From Thermoplasmata archaeon (GTDB taxonomy: Archaea; Thermoplasmatota; Thermoplasmata; Thermoplasmatales; Thermoplasmataceae), in NCBI GenBank assembly GCA_021797055.1, contig JAKAAI010000016.1, positions 1 to 28,068 on the forward strand: DNA of 28,068 bases, read 5' to 3'. Position 1 is the first letter of the stretch. Each line of letters begins with the position of its first letter. The notes under the pieces are model-generated. The model had not been told where the DNA came from. It saw nothing but the letters and a program-made list of their open reading frames with translations, and did no database searches. This document shows, one piece after another, positions 1 through 7,309 of this stretch. The position numbers and the translations under genes were made by a program.

Positions 1-132
1 CCCAAAACCTCCATCGTTGTTCCAAGTAATCACCATATGAGGCATTTACTCATCGTATAAATATTATAAGAAAGCTTTAAAATTATATTCTGTAAGTGAA
101 TATTTCAAAGTAAGAATTCAGGAGAAATCTTC

Positions 133-978
133 ATCAAAAAAATAGGAATTGGTGAAAAGGAGATTAATTTTGCAGGCCCCGGGGACATGGTTTTTTTTCC
201 CAAAGTTGAAAGAGGCGGGCACAAAGGGCAAAACGGGAATTTGCTCATACTGGCAGGATGGGAATACAGTGGAGCCGGATGCATGTCTGCCAGGGCAGCT
301 GAAAGTTCTCTTTCTGATCTCATAACAATTCTGGTTCCAAGAAGCAAATCAATGATTTTTTCTGTGAAGCTTGAAGACCAGATAGTTGGCACCTACACTT
401 CAGGAAACTTGAAAAAACAGCTGGAAAAATGCACTGCTGTCCTTGCGGGCCCAGGCATGGGCGTATCTGAGGATTCCACAAAGGCAGTAATTTCTCTATG
501 CAAAAGTGGAAAGAAGGCATTATTCGATGCAGATGCAATTCATATAATGGCTGAAAACAGGGAAATGATAAACAAGAACATGCTCTTTACACCACACAGC
601 GGGGAATTTAAAATTCTGGCTGGAACCGAAGCCAACAGGGAAAATGCTGAGAAATTCTGCAGGAAATACGGATGTACAGTACTGCTAAAAGGGCCCACTG
701 ATATTATAACAGACGGAAAAAGGACCCTGCTCAGCGAGGGGGGAAGCCCTAGGATGGCAATGGGCGGGACAGGCGATATTCTGGCCGGCTTAAGTGCAGG
801 ATTAATGGCAAGGAACATGGATTCATTCAGGGCTGCAGCCCTTGGTTCATTCATAAATAAGAAGAATGGTGAAGAAACAGAAAAGAAATGCTCTTACTGG
901 TTCAATACCTATGATCTTCTGGAAAATATGGGGAAAACATTCCGGAAATACTATGAATTCAGGGAAAGCAGCGATTAG
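133..978 (+). CDS. nnrD: ADP-dependent NAD(P)H-hydrate dehydratase (YjeF C-terminal, ribokinase-like)
   Basis: Repairs damaged nicotinamide cofactors by dehydrating NAD(P)H hydrate with ADP or ATP. Seen: GQNGNLLILAG near the start, GPGMG, DADAI, TPHSGEF, LLKGPTDIITDG, and the GGTGDILAGLSAG anion-hole/catalytic block typical of the YjeF kinase-like domain. The first ATG is at 187 (263 aa). However, the frame is open back to the TGA at 97, and the extra residues (IGIGEKEINFAGPGD) look like the linker that precedes this domain in bifunctional YjeF proteins. AGGAG at 120-124 sits 8 nt before an ATC codon at 133, where the product would start xKKIGIG. I chose 133 as the likely ancestral or functional start; 187 is the conservative alternative. 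There is no epimerase domain, so it is a stand-alone kinase-type unit. Family assignment is firm, the start is not. Confidence 0.85.
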   Translation: MKKIGIGEKEINFAGPGDMVFFPKVERGGHKGQNGNLLILAGWEYSGAGCMSARAAESSLSDLITILVPRSKSMIFSVKLEDQIVGTYTSGNLKKQLEKCTAVLAGPGMGVSEDSTKAVISLCKSGKKALFDADAIHIMAENREMINKNMLFTPHSGEFKILAGTEANRENAEKFCRKYGCTVLLKGPTDIITDGKRTLLSEGGSPRMAMGGTGDILAGLSAGLMARNMDSFRAAALGSFINKKNGEETEKKCSYWFNTYDLLENMGKTFRKYYEFRESSD

Positions 979-1007
979 ATTTTGTATTTGTATTCCAATA
1001 AGCTTTC

Positions 1008-1150
1008 AGTGACATCCTCCCCTCGCTAACGCAAGGGGCTTCCTGCTTCAGCGACTGGAGTTGCCCTGGCGGGTAGTGCTCCGGTCTCCACAGGCGTATG
1101 TTCGGGAGTGCCCCTCCCTACCTTTTCGATTCCGCGATTGCGGATATTGA
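1008..1150 (-). ncRNA. candidate omega RNA (reRNA) at the tnpB 3' end
   Basis: In IS200/605 elements the guide-type omega RNA overlaps the 3' part of tnpB and the right-end hairpin. Here the corresponding region, with the 1019-1038 hairpin and the adjacent GAGGATGTCAC (minus strand), is retained. This is positional inference only. With a decayed TnpB it probably has no partner unless a TnpB acts in trans. Confidence 0.3.
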
Positions 1151-2116
1151 TGGCAGCATTCAGATCATGTTTGATGTTTCCACACCCTGAACATTCCTGC
1201 GACGTGTATTCAGGATTGACCAATACAACAACGGCTCCGGCACTTTCAGCCTTGTAGGCCGTTGTATTGTATTGGCGTATTCCATGATGCATCCGCTATG
1301 CTCTTCGCCAGGTGGTGGTTCTTAACCATCCCTGCTATGTTCAGATCCTCAAAAACAACGAGATCATGAGTTTTTCCACCAGACTGTTGGATATTTTGTG
1401 TGAGAAATCATCCCTCTGCCTCTGTATCTTCCTGTGCACTTTTGCAACTCTCTTCTTTGCCTTCACACTATTCTCCGATCCCTTCATCTTCCGTGAAAGG
1501 TCTTTCTGTGCCCTCTTAAGCTTCTTCTCCGATTCCATGAGCAACTTCGGCGGATCGACCTGAACGCCATCACTGGTAGTGATGAGCGCCTTCATACCAG
1601 GATCAATGCCGATGGGGCTCGTGAAATCAGGACAGGACTGCCCTATGTTGTCTGCCCGCACATCAGCACTGTAGTCTTTCTGCATGTCGGCGGTGATGGT
1701 CATGAACCAGTCACCCACATGATCACGCTTTACGGAAAGGTTTTTCAGGACCACGTCTGCGGGTAGGTGATGGAACTGTGCCTGTCTTTAGATTTGAATC
1801 CTGGAAATCCCGCTTTTATGTTTTTTCCGTTCCTTTTTTCACCTGTTCTTCTGTAAAAGTTGTCATATGCTTTATCAACTCTGTGTGCAACATCCTGAAG
1901 CACCTGTGAATGGATATCCCTGAATTCGGGAAAGGTCTTCTTCAGTTCCGGTATCTGATCCTGCTGATAGTTGTAATTGATGCGCCTCTCTGTCTTATAT
2001 GCAAGAATTCTCTGTTCCAGGAATGCGTTGTACAGTTCCCGGCAGAGGTTCAACTGCTTGATTAGCAGTTTCTCCTGCCCAGCAGATGGATACAATCGGA
2101 ACTTATATGTCCTCAT
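1026..2116 (-). pseudogene. tnpB: TnpB (IS200/605 accessory RNA-guided nuclease), multiply disrupted
   Basis: Three reading-frame pieces together make one TnpB. 2116-1745 is the N-terminal domain (MRTYKFRLYPS... ending SITYPQT). 1754-1341 carries the RuvC-I aspartate in GIDPGMKALITT. About 1370-1026 carries the RuvC-II glutamate (DLVVFEDLNIAGMVKNHH) and RuvC-III (DLNAAINI). Lesions: a frameshift near 1750 with apparent loss of roughly 25-30 codons after YPQT; a one-A deletion in the A run near 1360; a one-base insertion near 1270. The zinc ribbon keeps CSGC, but the second CxxC is missing and the sequence jumps straight to HDLNAAINI. Two independent deletions plus two frameshifts argue for true decay, not sequencing error. 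The start overlaps tnpA. Confidence 0.85.
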
Positions 2117-2525
2117 GGCGCTTTGTCTCCTGCGAGTCCACGTATCTCTTCAGAACATCCAACGTGACCTGCCCTGACGTTGCCAGAAAATAGGAGGGGG
2201 GCCAGAACTTACCCTTCCAAAGCTCTTTCCTGATATCGGGAAAGTTACGCTGTATCTCCCTTGACGTTATTGTTTTGGTTGTGTTGATGAACTGCGGTAT
2301 GTTCAGGAGTGGTGTGGATTTGAAAAGCATGTGAAAATGATCCTCATCGCACTCTATCTCCAGAACCACCACGTTGAATGTATCGGCAATTCCCCTGACC
2401 TTTGTCCTGAGAAAGTCCACAATTATGTCGCTGGTGAATACTTTCTTTCTATATTTCACGACCCGGATGAAGTGATAATACAGTGAATACACTGAATGCG
2501 CACCTTTATCCAGATCGTATGGCAT
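2103..2525 (-). CDS. tnpA: IS200/IS605 Y1 HUH transposase TnpA
   Basis: Single-strand transposase that excises and inserts the element by tyrosine chemistry. The 140-aa length is normal for the family. The HUH motif is H63-F-H65 (DEDHFHMLFKS) and the catalytic tyrosine is Y128 in VLKRYVDSQ, after the conserved SYFLATSG stretch. The reading frame is intact, so this copy may still be active although its TnpB is broken. The start ATG (2525) lies inside the stem of a hairpin (2518-2545), which in the mRNA could hide the initiation site, as described for IS200 elements. Confidence 0.93.
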   Translation of the reverse strand: MPYDLDKGAHSVYSLYYHFIRVVKYRKKVFTSDIIVDFLRTKVRGIADTFNVVVLEIECDEDHFHMLFKSTPLLNIPQFINTTKTITSREIQRNFPDIRKELWKGKFWPPSYFLATSGQVTLDVLKRYVDSQETKRHEDI

Positions 2526-2545
2526 AGGTATAGCAATACGCCATA
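2518..2545 (-). promoter_or_regulatory. hairpin enclosing the tnpA start codon
   Basis: On the plus strand TATGGC (2518-2523) pairs with GCCATA (2540-2545), and inside it GTAT (2528-2531) pairs with ATAC (2536-2539) around a 4-nt loop. The tnpA ATG (2523-2525) is in the outer stem. It may be both the left-end structure recognised by TnpA and a translation brake; the second role is inference. Confidence 0.5.
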
Positions 2546-2609
2546 AACATTTCGCCCGCTTTCATCCCCTTGTCGAGTCAATGAGACTTCTTGCTCGCAT
2601 AAGTTAAAG

Positions 2610-2619
2610 TTATTAAATA
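2610..2619 (+). promoter_or_regulatory. TATA-like box for the 2639 gene
   Basis: TTATTAAATA is centred about 25 bp before the TTG at 2639. That spacing fits an archaeal leaderless transcript and supports the TTG as the start. Confidence 0.5.
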
Positions 2620-2638
2620 TCAATCATATACAAGTACA

Positions 2639-4039
2639 TTGGACGATATAGATCCTGAAGCAATAAGAACCGTTGATGATATATTAGACTACATAGCCGA
2701 ACGTTTTGAGAGTAATCCGGCAGCAAATTATGGAAATAATCTGTGGAGTTACAGGCAATTTAAGGAAATGGTAAAATCCCTGGCATCTTCCATGATGGAT
2801 AATTTCCCGATGAAGAAAGGGCAAAGAGTTCTTGTACTCCTGCCTCCAAGCTACCAACTGCTTCTTTCTTACTTTGCTTTGTGGAGGAATGGGGTGAGTG
2901 TTATCCCTCTCGATGTAAATACACCACTGCCACTGATAGATAGAATAGCAACAAGCGGCAAAATATCAGGAATCATCACATATGACTCACTTTTCAGCCA
3001 TATTAACAGGAACGAAACTTCAAACATATATAATATTCTCACAAGTTCTACTGAATTCCGGGCGGTTTTAGCAAGAAAAAACCCCGATATGAGCAATTAC
3101 AGAAACAAGGGGACAAGGCAGAGGGCAGTAATGGAGGAAATGTGCTACGAGCAAACAAAAGAAGGGGAACACATTGATATATTTACCGACGTAGGAATCT
3201 CAGACATTCAGTGGAAAAAAGACTCATCCTTCGTTTTCTTGAATTACACATTCAGGAAAATAATATCTGCAATAAAATTCAGCCTGGATATCTTTCCATG
3301 GAGGAATACTCAGGCCCTGTTAATACAGAAAGAACCAACATCCTGCATGGATGTGATCAACGAGATCATCATTCCCGTGATTAAGGGGCAATGGATTGTT
3401 ATGGTTGAGGATTTCACGGAAAACCTTGAAAAAACCATCGAAACAAAGGATCCGACTGAAGGAATAATGCTGTGGCTCAACATGAAAGGATTCAACGAAT
3501 TAAGGAAATTCAGGGAAACCACTCTGGGAAGAATTTCGATTATTCTGACAAATTTTCAATGGAACAAAGAAGAGGTGGTCTTTTTGGGAAAAAAAGAGTC
3601 TTCGCTCTTTTCAATTCTTGGGTATGAAGGCATCTCGGTTCCACTAATGACAAAACACTTTATTCAAAATGGAACGGCACAGAGCAGTTTTGGTGATGAC
3701 AATAAGGAAGATTCTAAAGTTTTCAAGGTTCCAAATGCCTTTGTGTGTGACAAATATGAAGGTGAACTGGATTATTACACAATTGAAAACATTGATAAAA
3801 CAACTATGAGCTTAAAGGACATGGAAACAGATTCAGTTTATATTCATAGGGGAAAAACTGTACCGGTAAGTGAAATGATGAACTTTATGGAAACAAGGCT
3901 TCGAACAAAAAACTGCTCTATTTCACAGGGCAAGGATGACTGGAGGGCACTGGATGCCAAATGCAATAAGAAAATAGGGCTAAAGCAAAATTCGGATAAC
4001 GAGTTGCCCGATTATATGCTGCCCATAAAATTCAATTAA
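2639..4039 (+). CDS. degenerate adenylate-forming (AMP-binding) protein
   Basis: 466 aa with a TTG start placed by the TATA-like box at 2610-2619. The N-terminal part is clearly of the acyl-CoA synthetase/adenylation fold: W-S-Y-R-Q-F, then KKGQRVLVLLPPSYQLLLSYFALWRNG and VIPLDVNTPL, as in the A1-A2 region. The phosphate-binding loop that normally follows (TSGTTGxPKG) is absent; the equivalent position reads FLNYTFRKIIS. The A5-like region (SILGYEGIS) lacks the Y-G-x-T-E pattern, and the hinge/catalytic-lysine region is reduced, ending in LPDYMLPIKF. The gene is at least 50 aa shorter than typical family members. It is unlikely to adenylate anything by the normal mechanism. It could be a binding or regulatory protein, or a decaying enzyme whose frame has survived. 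It converges with the padR gene, 11 bp away. Fold homology is fairly sure, function unknown. Confidence 0.65.
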   Translation: MDDIDPEAIRTVDDILDYIAERFESNPAANYGNNLWSYRQFKEMVKSLASSMMDNFPMKKGQRVLVLLPPSYQLLLSYFALWRNGVSVIPLDVNTPLPLIDRIATSGKISGIITYDSLFSHINRNETSNIYNILTSSTEFRAVLARKNPDMSNYRNKGTRQRAVMEEMCYEQTKEGEHIDIFTDVGISDIQWKKDSSFVFLNYTFRKIISAIKFSLDIFPWRNTQALLIQKEPTSCMDVINEIIIPVIKGQWIVMVEDFTENLEKTIETKDPTEGIMLWLNMKGFNELRKFRETTLGRISIILTNFQWNKEEVVFLGKKESSLFSILGYEGISVPLMTKHFIQNGTAQSSFGDDNKEDSKVFKVPNAFVCDKYEGELDYYTIENIDKTTMSLKDMETDSVYIHRGKTVPVSEMMNFMETRLRTKNCSISQGKDDWRALDAKCNKKIGLKQNSDNELPDYMLPIKFN

Positions 4040-4050
4040 ACGGGAAAGGT

Positions 4051-4488
4051 TCAATCGGAAAGCAATTTCTTTATCCTTTCTGCAATTTTATCCAATTCCT
4101 CTTTGTTTTCCTTGAATTTATTGCTTCCATTGGATTTTATGTCCTCAAGAAAATTCACCAGCCCATTGATTTCATCCACAGCCTCTTCAAAATTTCTTGG
4201 TGAATTTGCGGAAAAGGGATTGTGAAAATGCCCCATTCCAAACCAGTTGCCCGATTCCTCGGTCAGGCTGTAGGATCCCGATTCATCTTTCTTTATCAGG
4301 TTTTCATCAACCATCTTCTGAAGCATCGGGTAAAGCGATCCGGGCGAGGGCCTCCACATCCCAAAAGTCATCCTGTCCACTGAATCCATAATCTCAGCCC
4401 CGTTCTTCGATCCGTTTCTCAAAACCGCGAGAATTGTAAATCTCAGGTCTCTTCTTTTGCCAAACATGTTTCCCATCATAATTATCAT
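4051..4488 (-). CDS. PadR-family transcriptional regulator
   Basis: 145 aa. The N-terminal winged helix reads LRFTILAVLRNGSKNGAEIMDSV, then W-R-P-S-P-G-S-L-Y-P-M-L, the PadR signature, then a wing ending in YSLTEESG. The C-terminal helix (about residues 100-145, rich in E and K) is the dimerisation element of PadR proteins. ATG 4488 is about 24 bp from a TATA-like box (4507-4516), suggesting a leaderless mRNA; ATG 4476 (MGNMFGKRR) is an alternative. A perfect inverted repeat covers the start, so the protein probably represses itself. The ligand and other targets are not visible; PadR proteins often sense small aromatic compounds or drugs. Confidence 0.88.
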   Translation of the reverse strand: MIIMMGNMFGKRRDLRFTILAVLRNGSKNGAEIMDSVDRMTFGMWRPSPGSLYPMLQKMVDENLIKKDESGSYSLTEESGNWFGMGHFHNPFSANSPRNFEEAVDEINGLVNFLEDIKSNGSNKFKENKEELDKIAERIKKLLSD

Positions 4489-4504
4489 ATCGGTTATCCG
4501 ATAT
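4487..4504. promoter_or_regulatory. palindromic operator at the padR start
   Basis: ATATCGG-TTAT-CCGATAT is a perfect 7+7 inverted repeat lying between the minus-strand TATA-like box (4507-4516) and the start codon (4486-4488). Its position over the predicted transcription start suggests autorepression by the PadR protein. Confidence 0.65.
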
Positions 4505-4676
4505 CGATATATAAAGTTATACCAAGAGACTTCATATTTTAAATATAGTTAAAAAAATAAATAAGTCGACCTCCAAAACAATACAAAACAAATTGTTTTT
4601 TCCGGAAACCTAAAACCATATCTTTCAAAGAAACGTTAATTAGCTATTTTCATATAATAAGGCACGGATGTGGAAT

Positions 4677-4685
4677 TCTTTAAAA
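4677..4685 (+). promoter_or_regulatory. TATA-like box for the gltA-nob1 operon
   Basis: CTTTAAAAG lies about 45 bp before the ATG at 4725, predicting a start near 4705 and a short leader. That leader holds GAGGG (4710-4714), which can serve as a ribosome binding site. Confidence 0.4.
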
Positions 4686-4724
4686 GAAAACCATAATTTC
4701 CATCAAACTGAGGGTTGAATCTAT

Positions 4725-5879
4725 ATGAATGGGGAAGTCGAACCAGAGGAAAAATTGAGAAAAGGTCTCGAAGGGGTCATAGCAGCGGAAACCAAGATTG
4801 GATATGCAAATGGATCAGATGGAAAGCTATTTTACAGAGGTTATGAAATTAACAGCCTGGTTGAGCAGAGCAATTACGAAGAGGTTTCATACCTTTTGCT
4901 CTACGGGCACCTGCCAAAGCGGAAAGAATATGAAAAATACGTCACCAGGTTGAGGGAACAAATGGTTGTGCCAGATGAAGTCTATTCCTTGATAGAGTCA
5001 ATAGGCGCAAAAGCCCACCCCATGTCCACACTTAGAACAGCGGTATCATATCTTTCTTGTTTTGACAAAGAGGAATCTGAAGCCACAATTGAAAATCAGG
5101 AGAGAATAGGTGTTGGCCTTATTGCAAGGATGCCAGCGATTGTAGGGGCAATCCACAGGATATATTCCGGGAAGCCAATAACCAGCCCAAACCCGGATCT
5201 TGGATATGCCGCAAACCTCTTTTACATGTCAACAGGCACTAAGCCAGACCCCGTTGAGTCTAAAATAATGGACACTTCCCTCATATTGCATGCAGATCAT
5301 GGAATGAATGCTTCAACTTTTTCTGCCCTTGTTACTATATCCACCATGGCAGATATGTACTCAGCAGTTACCTCAGCTGTAGCCACGCTAAAGGGGTCGC
5401 TTCACGGAGGAGCAAATGAAAGAGCCCTGAAAATGATACAATCTATAGGCCATCCAGGGAATGCAGAGAAAGAACTTAAGGCAATGACAGAAAGGGGAGA
5501 CAAAGTTGTAGGATTTGGCCATAGAGTTTACAAGGTCTATGATCCAAGAGCAAAGATCCTGAAAAGGTATGCTGAATATTTTGCAGAGAGCAGAGGGAAT
5601 GAAACACTCAAAACAGCAGAAAAAATTGAGGAATTAATGATCAATAAATACGGGGAAAGAGGAATATTTCCCAATGTAGACTTCTATTCAGGAATGATAT
5701 ATGACAGCATGGGATTCAAGGCAGAAATTTTCACGCCCTTGTTTGTGGCAGGAAGAATCTCAGGTTGGGTTGCCAGGGCTTTGGAATACTCAAGGGACAA
5801 TAGAATTTTCTGGCCAAACGCCCTTTACACAGGAGAAAAGGGGCCAAGAAAATACATCCCCATTCAGGATAGAGACTGA
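4725..5879 (+). CDS. gltA: citrate synthase
   Basis: Condenses oxaloacetate and acetyl-CoA to citrate, the entry step of the TCA cycle, in the cytoplasm. 384 aa, the normal size of archaeal and Gram-positive type I citrate synthases. Catalytic residues are visible: H227 in GSLHGGANE, H266 in GFGHRVYKVYDPR, and D319 in FPNVDFYSGMIY. HADHGMNASTF (about 189-199) is another family block. The start ATG is preceded by GAGGG about 10 nt upstream. The nob1 gene begins one base after the stop, so the two are very probably co-transcribed. Confidence 0.96.
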   Translation: MNGEVEPEEKLRKGLEGVIAAETKIGYANGSDGKLFYRGYEINSLVEQSNYEEVSYLLLYGHLPKRKEYEKYVTRLREQMVVPDEVYSLIESIGAKAHPMSTLRTAVSYLSCFDKEESEATIENQERIGVGLIARMPAIVGAIHRIYSGKPITSPNPDLGYAANLFYMSTGTKPDPVESKIMDTSLILHADHGMNASTFSALVTISTMADMYSAVTSAVATLKGSLHGGANERALKMIQSIGHPGNAEKELKAMTERGDKVVGFGHRVYKVYDPRAKILKRYAEYFAESRGNETLKTAEKIEELMINKYGERGIFPNVDFYSGMIYDSMGFKAEIFTPLFVAGRISGWVARALEYSRDNRIFWPNALYTGEKGPRKYIPIQDRD

Positions 5880-5880
5880 A

Positions 5881-6405
5881 ATGGCGAAAAAATCGTTCAT
5901 GCCGGACCTGGAGGAAAAGATCATCATCCCCGATACTTCTGCCATATTGACTGGCAGAATTGAAATTCTTTCGACGAACTGCATCGTACCCCTGGGTGTT
6001 ATAGGTGAGATAAAACATGGCAGGATGAATAGGGTGATGAGCCATAATTTAAACGTAATAAAAACGGCATCCCCAAAGGAAGAATATATGTCCCTTGTCA
6101 GGGAAGCATCAAGGAAAACGGGCGATCTGCCATACCTGAGCCAGACAGATATGGAAATAATAGCAGTGGCAAAGGAATATTTGGGCGTCGTAATTTCAGA
6201 TGATTATTCATTGCAGAATGTGTGTTCCGAAATGGGCATAGAGTACCACGGTTGTGGCATAGAAGCAATTAAGGAAAGCATAAAGTGGGGATATATGTGC
6301 AGAGGGTGCGGTGCAAAATATGAATCAAGAATGGAGAACTGCACCATATGCGGGCACAGGATAACACGGTACCCATTGAGGGAAAACGAATCTAGGAAAA
6401 GTTAG
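5881..6405 (+). CDS. nob1: rRNA-processing endonuclease Nob1 (PIN domain plus zinc ribbon)
   Basis: Cleaves the 3' end of precursor 16S rRNA during small-subunit maturation. 174 aa. The PIN domain occupies about residues 12-135, with D18 in IIPDTSAIL, the TDMEIIAVAKEY helix and the SDDYSLQNVC acidic motif. A rubredoxin-like zinc ribbon follows (CRGCGAKYE ... CTICGH). This PIN-plus-ribbon order is typical of archaeal Nob1. The frame is open much further upstream inside gltA, but the ATG at 5881 is the right start: it gives the usual length and sits one base after the gltA stop. Its stop codon overlaps the stop of the convergent pth2. Confidence 0.92.
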   Translation: MAKKSFMPDLEEKIIIPDTSAILTGRIEILSTNCIVPLGVIGEIKHGRMNRVMSHNLNVIKTASPKEEYMSLVREASRKTGDLPYLSQTDMEIIAVAKEYLGVVISDDYSLQNVCSEMGIEYHGCGIEAIKESIKWGYMCRGCGAKYESRMENCTICGHRITRYPLRENESRKS

Positions 6406-6761
6406 AGCAATGGATATTCCGAGGTTATTTTATCTACTATTTCTGAAGGGGCAGGCCCTATTCCAATGCAGGTTGTGCTCCCAGGATCCACCTGCGTGTA
6501 TCCAGCATCAGAGATCACAGATGTGTTGAGCCCCAGGCTCTCACATTCTGTTTTCAATCTGTAAAGTTCTTCAACGTTCCGAAGCCTGATCACGATTTTT
6601 TTCTGCCCCTGTGACTCCCATTCCCTGAAAATCTTTTTGTTATGCTTCTGGGACCACAGGGCACAATTTACCGCCGCATGTGAAGCCTGGGCTGCTATCT
6701 TCCCCTTTCCCATGTCCAGATCCTTCCTGACTCCTATTATCATCTTCATCTCTTCTACCAT
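6402..6761 (-). CDS. pth2: peptidyl-tRNA hydrolase, archaeal/eukaryotic type (Pth2)
   Basis: Releases peptides from peptidyl-tRNA that drops off the ribosome. 119 aa, full family length. Signature features are MIIGVRKDLDMGKGKIAAQASHAAV at the N-terminus (the conserved K/G/Q/H block), the VIRLRNVEEL strand-helix in the middle, and DAGYTQVDPGSTTCIGIGP near the C-terminus. Its start overlaps the carS stop by 7 bp, so it is translated from the regulator-carS-pth2 mRNA. It converges on nob1 with overlapping stop codons. Confidence 0.95.
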   Translation of the reverse strand: MVEEMKMIIGVRKDLDMGKGKIAAQASHAAVNCALWSQKHNKKIFREWESQGQKKIVIRLRNVEELYRLKTECESLGLNTSVISDAGYTQVDPGSTTCIGIGPAPSEIVDKITSEYPLL

Positions 6762-7309
6762 GGAACATCTTTCCTGTGCATTTTATATGCCAATATATTT
6801 ACACCCCTGTGCAGGAGTGGAGTAATTACCAGTATTATCACAATGTCTATAAAATTTCCATAAAGTGAGGCAAAAAACGATCTGGATATGAGGAATAGAA
6901 AGAGAAAGGCAAAAATTACAAAGGGCCACATATCAAGCAGGTCGCCTTTTTCACCACTTTTTATATTCCTCCTTCTCTTTATAAATGAACCTACAAGGTC
7001 ACCTGTAAGGGAACCCCACGCAAGGGCAAAGGAAACAATCAGGATTGTTGCAAATGAAACTGTAAACTGGAAAAGCCCAAGCAGTGAAATGGCCGGCAAG
7101 ACAATTATGCCTGAAACGAAACCTATCAAAATGCCACCAAAATATCCACTTATGCTTTTTCCGTCACCCAGTATTCTTCTGCCGTCTATGAAACTCTTTC
7201 CAAGATCCATCCTGCCCTTCCCTCCTGTTATAACTGCCCCTGGGTTGGCAACAAGGGCTGGAATAAAGGCAAAAAGCCCAGCCAAGATATTAAATGCCAG
7301 ATTCTGCAT
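6755..7309 (-). CDS. carS: CDP-archaeol synthase (DUF46 family)
   Basis: Transfers CMP from CTP to unsaturated archaetidic acid, making CDP-archaeol, the precursor of archaeal polar lipids. 184 aa integral membrane protein with about five hydrophobic segments (roughly residues 4-22, 54-77, 80-104, 127-143, 150-167). The family signature is clear: NPGAVITGGKGRMDLGKSF, then RILGDGKSISGYFGGILIG, then a third conserved block WGSLTGDLVGSFIKRR. It overlaps the upstream regulator by 20 bp and the downstream pth2 by 7 bp, so translational coupling is likely. Confidence 0.93.
   Translation of the reverse strand: MQNLAFNILAGLFAFIPALVANPGAVITGGKGRMDLGKSFIDGRRILGDGKSISGYFGGILIGFVSGIIVLPAISLLGLFQFTVSFATILIVSFALAWGSLTGDLVGSFIKRRRNIKSGEKGDLLDMWPFVIFAFLFLFLISRSFFASLYGNFIDIVIILVITPLLHRGVNILAYKMHRKDVPW

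Larger units (their letters stand above)
1008..2583 (-). mobile_element. IS200/IS605-family element (tnpA intact, tnpB decayed)
   Basis: A Y1 transposase gene (2103-2525) overlaps by 14 bp the start of a TnpB gene (2116 downwards), both on the minus strand, the usual IS605 layout. The tnpB-side end carries a terminal hairpin, CCCCT (1019-1023) pairing with AGGGG (1034-1038), that overlaps the tnpB stop codon. The tnpA-side end carries another hairpin (2518-2545). Outer limits are approximate: IS200/605 elements have no terminal inverted repeats or target duplication, so ends must be set by comparison with an empty site. Confidence 0.75.

Noticed and set aside
1312..1563. Plus-strand open frame opposite tnpB
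   Set aside because: Shadow of the minus-strand TnpB coding sequence; no motif.
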